Positions 59,801 through 64,000 of a stretch of DNA of 64,000 nucleotides are shown in pieces. Numbering within the stretch: position 1 is the first letter of the stretch; every line of letters starts with the position of its first letter. The stretch covers positions 4,570,030 to 4,634,029 of the forward strand of contig NC_134774.1 of the NCBI RefSeq assembly GCF_050436995.1, in the 5' to 3' direction. This DNA comes from Anticarsia gemmatalis (Eukaryota > Arthropoda > Insecta > Lepidoptera > Erebidae). A model generated the notes under the pieces. It searched no databases. It was not told where the DNA came from and worked only from the letters and a program-made list of their open reading frames with translations. The translations under genes were made by a program, and so were the position numbers.

Positions 59801-62800
59801 TGAAGTCAAGTTCAGTATAATTTCTCTCGCTGTAGAAATAAACCACTAGGATTTAATTTTTTAAACAAAATGGTGTTAAATAATATCATACAATTTTTAT
59901 CGAGAAGGTCTCAAATGGTTCTCGCATGTGATTGTCGTTTCTGTTGACACTAGTGTCCGGGACAGTCACCCTGTAGTAAGCACTCACTCTAACTTGTACT
60001 AATAATAACTTATTTACTGTACATTTCTGCGGTTATGATATACAACACAGTTTTCTGGACATTTCTGATAAATTAAGTCATGGTTCATTGTGATGATATT
60101 TAATTGAATAAAGACCAAATTCGTGTTTGAGGTTTTATGAAAATTGTCTTGGTAGGAGTACTCAAAAGTTTTCACAATTTATTCACTTCAGTGTCATACT
60201 TAATATTTCAACTTTCTAGGCATTCCTGATACATTACGTCATGGCCCATTGTGATCATATTTGATTGAATAAAGACCAATTTCAAATAAAATTAACAAAC
60301 GCGGTTTATTCACTCTCTGTGGGTTTACTTATGCTGTTTAATAATCTCGCACTGTCCTCAGCAAGAAGTTCATAATTGTATATTTTCATAGGACTATCAT
60401 TTCTGGTAACTCTATGGTCCGGGACAGTCAACCTGTAGTAGGCACTCACTCTAACTTGTACTAATACTAACTTACTTAACATACATTTATACAGTTCTAA
60501 CATACAACACAGTTTTCTGGACATTACTGATATATTACATCATGGTCCATTGTGGTGATATTTGATTAAGTAAAGGCCAAATTCATGTTTGGAGTTTGAT
60601 CAACATAATCATTGTCTTGGTAGGAATACTCAAAAGTTTTCACAACTTATTTTAGTACAACTTGCTGGACATTCCTGATACATTACGTCACGGTCCAATG
60701 TGATGATATTTACATAAATCAAGACCTATTTAGTTTATCAAGGTAAGTTCAATTTAATACTTGTTCGGCCTCTAATTCTATGTCGGATATTTGTGCTGAA
60801 TAATAGAATATGAGTAAGTAGTATAATACGTCATGTTCTTGCTTTATATTTGAAATCTATAAAGAGGAATCGTTTAAATTTTTTCTGGGCATTTCTGACT
60901 GATTACGTCATGGTCCAATGTGATGATATTTGATTAAATAAAGACCCGCTTATGTATGAAATGCCAGATTAGCGCTTATTTCATTTTAAAGTTAAAGAGG
61001 CATTTGGGTTAGCGCTGTAGCTAAGTAGAGCTCACTACAATGTTTTATTGATCAAATGAAATGTAACAATGATCGGTACAACATTTTTAACATGTTGGTG
61101 AATTTATTCAGCGGCATGAAGTGGCATGCGTTGTATAGACATGAGACCCAGTCTTGGTATTGCTTTTGACATTTGCCAATAAGCCGTATATATTTGATGA
61201 TAACGTTTTCTGGACATTACTGATAAATTACGTCATGGTCCATTGTGATGATATTTGATTAAGTAAAGGCCAAATTATTATATTAACCAAATTATTTCAT
61301 AGTAATCGATGTGTGTAGGGATGCGTATCGATCGAGGCTGTAAAATGTATCACGTCAAAGTACTTGCTAGCACGTTGACATGAGCGATCACCTAACGACT
61401 ATTAAAGTATAAGATCTTTGTAGTTTTATAAATGATGATCATCATAGGATTTATGGACATTCCTGACAAATTACGTCATGGTCTATTGTGATGATATTTA
61501 TATAAATCAAGACCCATTTCGTTTATCGCGGCAAGTTCAATATAATGCTTGCTGGTATTCTATTATTTTGATTGCAGTTTTCAGGGTGTTTGAACGTACG
61601 TGAGTGATATGATAGGTAATTATCTCAGTTTTTTATTGAAATATAATGAGAAGACATGTCTGATACTTTCTGGATATTCCTGACACATTGCGTCATGGTC
61701 CATTGTGATGATATTTGCATAAATCAAGACCCATTTCGTTTATCAAGGCCAATTCGGAATAGCGGTTTATTTTCCAGTCTGTTTATTGCTCATGATATTT
61801 GATTGAGTAAAGATCAAATTAATTTACTTTTAACGTAACTTGGTTTCATAGTGGCAGGTTCAAGAAATATCAGCAGGAAAGATTTATGTAACAGTTTCGG
61901 CTGTAAGTGTAGTTGAATGTTTATAAATATTTATATTTGACGACTATAATGTAGTACAGTACCGATTTACTGGACATTGCTGACACATTACGTCATGGTC
62001 CATTGTGATGATATTTAACTGAATAAAGACCAACCTCTTATCTAAAGCAAACTAAAAAAAAAATCTCTGGTTTTATGTCCATGTGTAACTATTAATTGAA
62101 TGTTTTTTTTTCTGGACTTTTTGATAAATTGATACACGTCACTGTAATACTATAGTTTTTACTGGACGTTTCTGACACGTTACGTCATGGTCCAATGTGA
62201 TGATATTTACATAAATCAAGACCCATTTCATTAATCCTGTTGAATATAATGGTTATTTAGGCCAACTCTGTAAATGTTTGCTCATTTGACTCAATGAATA
62301 CAAGGCCCATTAGAACGAATGGTCGATTTAATAATGTCTAATCACAATAACGTGGTTAGTTTCAAGCTTATACGTTGAATCGTCGTGTGCTCTCTTGTCA
62401 TTATTTGTGACGATTGTAATATTGCGGACATTAACTTTCTGGACATTTCTGACACGTTACGTCATGGTCCATTGTGATGATATTTGATTGAATAAAGACC
62501 AAATTCGTTCATATTCCACATTATTTTCCTCCCAGGGACCGTAGTACAACTCCATTCTCACAAAGTTGAGCTTCTACTTCAGAATACTGTCAACCGTAGA
62601 AAATGTTTCGGGTCAATTAATACATTTTACCGTCTCAATTAACAATAAAGTTTTTCTGGACATTTCTGACAAATTACGTCATGGTCCACTGTGATGATAT
62701 GAACCTAAATCAAGACCCATTTCGTTTATCAAGGACAGTTCAGAAAAAACCTTTTTACCAGTCGCTTGATTTCAGCGCAGAATATTGTGCAGATTTCTGA

Positions 62801-63019
62801 ACATTTCGTGAGAAAACATGTCTTAAATTTTCTGGATATTTCTGTCAAATTACGTCATGGTTCACCAATATTATGTTTGATTGAATAAAGGCCATGGTTA
62901 TGAACAGAAAACGTTAAAAAAGGTCTTAACTGATATTGTTATCATTTCCACAATATGACTTTTTTAAATATTTAAGAACATTTAACGTTGGAGTTAGAAC
63001 TTATTAAAATGCTTATTAA

Positions 63020-63240
63020 CACTTCTTGCACATTCCTGACACATTACGTCATGGTCTCACATTGACTCACCACTTTCAAAACTATAAGATCATTGTAGAT
63101 TTATAAATGTTGATGATCATCATAGGATATATGGACATTTCTGACACATTACGTCATGGTCTCACATTGACTCACCACTTTCAAAACTATAAGATCATTG
63201 TAGATTTATAAATGTTGATGATCATCATAGGATATATGGA
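63020..63240 (+). repeat. Local 105-bp tandem duplication of a truncated core
   Basis: Two units with a core ending ATGGTCTCACATTGACTCAC, lacking the GTGATGA box, repeat with a 105-bp period (63051, 63156) and are followed at the same spacing by a normal core (63261). The spacer contains the palindrome GATGATCATC. Confidence 0.8.
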
Positions 63241-64000
63241 CATTTCTGACACATTACGTCATGGTCCATTGTGATGATATTTACCTAAATTAAGACCCGT
63301 TTTCCTCATCAAGTTCAGTATTCAGAATATTTGATCTGTTTCTATTGCCCATACATACGTGTGATAAATTATAAAGGCTAACATGATTTCTATGTGAAGG
63401 GATTCATACACTGCAATGGTAGCTTCAGTTAAAATATGATTTCAATAAAGACATTTCTGATAAAGTTTATATTATAGTTTAAGCAAAGAAATATAGACAA
63501 AAATATCTATATCAATAGGTTTCCATAGATAGATTTACTGGGCATTCCTGACACATTACGTCATGGTCCATTGTGATGATATTTGATTGAATAATGACCA
63601 ACCTCTTATCTAAAGCAAACTAAAAAAAAACTCTCCGGCTTAATGTCCATGTGTAACTATTAATTGAGTGTAAATAATTGTTTTTCTTTACGTGACTTTT
63701 TGATAAATTGATACACGTCACTGTCATACTATAGTTTTTCTGGTCATTTCTGACACGTTACGTCATGGTCCAATGTGATGATATTTACATAATTCAAGAC
63801 CCATTATGTTTATCAAATCAATTTCGGTTATCGTATCTCCATCAAATTCTTTGAGCGATATAACATATCGCTCAAAAGATGACTAGACGAGTCCGATATT
63901 TTCTGGACATTTCTGATAAATTACGTCATGGTCCATTGTGATGATATTTGATTGAATAAAGACCATGTTATAAAATGACTAAATATAACTGAAGCTACCA

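Larger units (their letters stand above)
31369..60500 (+). repeat. Spacer family 1: 'GGGGCAGTCACCCTGGAG', ends in CAG before the core
   Basis: A spacer with GTCCGGGGCAGTCACCCTGG, ACTCACTCTAACTTGTAC, TTACTTACTATTTATAC and a final AATATACAACACAG directly before the core's TTTTCTGGAC. Seen near 31369, 33884, 37420, 41460, 43215, 45140, 51720, 52250, 59070, 59950 and 60420. The closing pyrimidine-poor but CAG-ending stretch looks like a splice acceptor in some copies. Confidence 0.7.
28874..63800 (+). repeat. Class B units of the array (tail with AATCAA)
   Basis: Tail TACATAAATCAAGACCCATT (ACA, ACC, ACG, ATC or ATA variants), usually continuing TTCGTTTATCAAGGCAAGTT. Approximate core starts: 28874, 29331, 30209, 31009, 31662, 32390, 32522, 33494, 33659, 34148, 35575, 35788, 36457, 37129, 37675, 38120, 38353, 39550, 40246, 40970, 41879, 42875, 44424, 45451, 45737, 46145, 46371, 46631, 47093, 47690, 48439, 48680, 48888, 49246, 49661, 50197, 50360, 50698, 51153, 51452, 52482, 53025, 53354, 53978, 54649, 54949, 55377, 55588, 56223, 56406, 56570, 57066, 57520, 58056, 58380, 58559, 58690, 59738, 60666, 61452, 61667, 62163, 62660, 63241, 63743. 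The unit at about 44238 is a hybrid with a class B start and AATAAAGACCA. Sub-tails differ: CAAGGCAAGTTCA, CAAATGTCGAAATGGTAC, ACAAGGTTCAAATTCTG or CAAGTTCAATATAATGG. Confidence 0.85.
28380..63970 (+). repeat. Class A units of the array (tail with AATAAA)
   Basis: Tail GATTGAATAAAGACCA or TAATTGAATAAAGACCA. Approximate core starts: 28380, 28624, 29121, 29615, 29819, 30037, 30475, 30820, 31164, 31471, 31780, 32124, 32681, 32924, 33233, 33984, 34370, 35137, 35303, 36226, 36680, 36893, 37523, 37942, 38518, 38860, 39050, 39333, 39815, 40033, 40571, 40734, 41280, 41540, 41683, 42157, 42303, 42553, 43040, 43300, 43647, 43836, 44065, 44693, 45017, 45229, 46020, 46758, 47376, 48113, 49018, 49406, 49938, 50537, 50870, 51280, 51829, 52037, 52343, 52694, 53193, 53487, 53858, 54139, 54288, 55218, 55710, 55990, 56843, 57335, 57816, 58215, 58814, 59198, 59459, 60057, 60217, 60520, 60885, 61213, 61971, 62444, 62833, 63538, 63901. 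A few carry AGTAAA or AATAAC instead. Sequence after GACCA differs from copy to copy. Confidence 0.85.
28375..64000 (+). repeat. Giant interspersed array: ~65-bp core, about 150 copies, variable spacers
   Basis: All copies have one orientation. The core runs CTGGACATTTCTGAC (with C/T and A/T variants), then ATTACGTCATGGTCCATTG, then TGTGATGATATTT, then a class-specific tail ending GACC. Core-to-core distances are mostly about 120-340 bp, with extremes near 105 and 770. Landmarks: TTACGTCA (CRE/ATF-like), GTGATGA (identical to snoRNA box C), CTGA (box D-like), and TGGAC, TGGTCCA, GACCA as mutually complementary short arms. In one frame the core reads FLDISDTLRHGPL followed by TGA TGA; in another, class B stays open. 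Spacers belong to recurring families and recur in blocks. The array runs off the right edge. I do not recognise it as a named satellite or gene family. Truncated cores are near 47912, 52951, 63027 and 63132. Confidence 0.9.

Noticed and set aside
28375..64000. CRISPR-like repeat-spacer array
   Set aside because: The setting is a eukaryotic genome, cores are too long and too variable, spacers are long, unequal and recur in families, and no cas genes are present.
28375..64000. The many 60-120 codon open frames in the array as separate genes
   Set aside because: They are mostly the same core read in one or two frames with a different spacer attached; starts and lengths are not kept between copies.
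28375..64000. Ordinary tandem satellite with fixed monomer
   Set aside because: No constant period: spacing between cores varies from about 105 to 770 bp and only the core is shared by all units.
28375..64000. Compensatory base changes in the GGTC/GACC arms
   Set aside because: Variants such as GGTTC, GGTCT and GGCTC are not matched by changes in the partner arm in the copies I compared, so RNA pairing is not demonstrated.

Overview
This is a eukaryotic, AT-rich window that reads as a lepidopteran (moth or butterfly) genome. The evidence is its many short interspersed retroelements of lepidopteran type (tRNA-headed and 5S rRNA-like SINEs, and the common family beginning CTAGCTGACCCGCGCAAC), a decayed mariner, non-LTR tails, and small exons split by introns with GT-AG borders. 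I see no bacterial-style operons.

Layout. (1) 0.3-0.9 kb, minus strand: the 5' coding exons of an RRM protein that continues off the left edge. (2) About 1.6-2.85 kb: a probable divergent promoter. (3) 2.85-9.2 kb, plus strand: a complete five-exon gene for a 365-aa CNC-like bZIP protein whose introns are full of retroelements and one nonautonomous DNA transposon. (4) 9.2-18.6 kb: a transposon graveyard with a mariner remnant, inverted duplications, MITEs, an ATTC-type low-complexity tract and degenerate CGGATA-type repeats. (5) 18.6-20.4 kb, plus strand: the last exons of a Tudor-domain gene, interrupted by a 125-bp satellite and carrying an in-frame stop in its first visible exon, so probably decaying. 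(6) 20.4-26 kb: SINEs, a LINE 3' end and a composite element present three times. (7) 26.0-28.3 kb: a 1309-bp foldback element with 622-bp arms and an 8-bp target duplication, followed by an 844-bp tandem duplication of its right half plus flank.

(8) From about 28.4 kb to the right edge (at least 35.6 kb) lies the standout of the window: roughly 150 copies, all in one orientation, of a conserved core of about 65 bp, separated by heterogeneous spacers (about 50 to 700 bp, mostly 80-280 bp) that fall into recurring families. Each core carries a TTACGTCA box, a GTGATGA box, a tripartite inverted motif (TGGAC, TGGTCCA, GACCA) and a tail of one of two classes. Class A has AATAAA. Class B has AATCAA at the aligned position and a longer conserved tail that often ends in a splice-donor-like AAGGCAAGT. 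The order of classes and spacers is irregular, and blocks of two or three units recur at distant places. There are almost no transposon insertions, in sharp contrast to the first 26 kb. I do not recognise this array as a named repeat. The readings I consider are an array of alternative internal and terminal exons, a structured repetitive noncoding RNA or small-RNA source, a bZIP-site array, or an unusual satellite. The sequence alone does not decide between them.

The genes are not an operon and I see no shared pathway that is certain. An RRM protein and a Tudor protein would both fit germline RNA (piRNA) biology, but that is inference. All array coordinates were read by eye and are good to a few bases; copy numbers are approximate.
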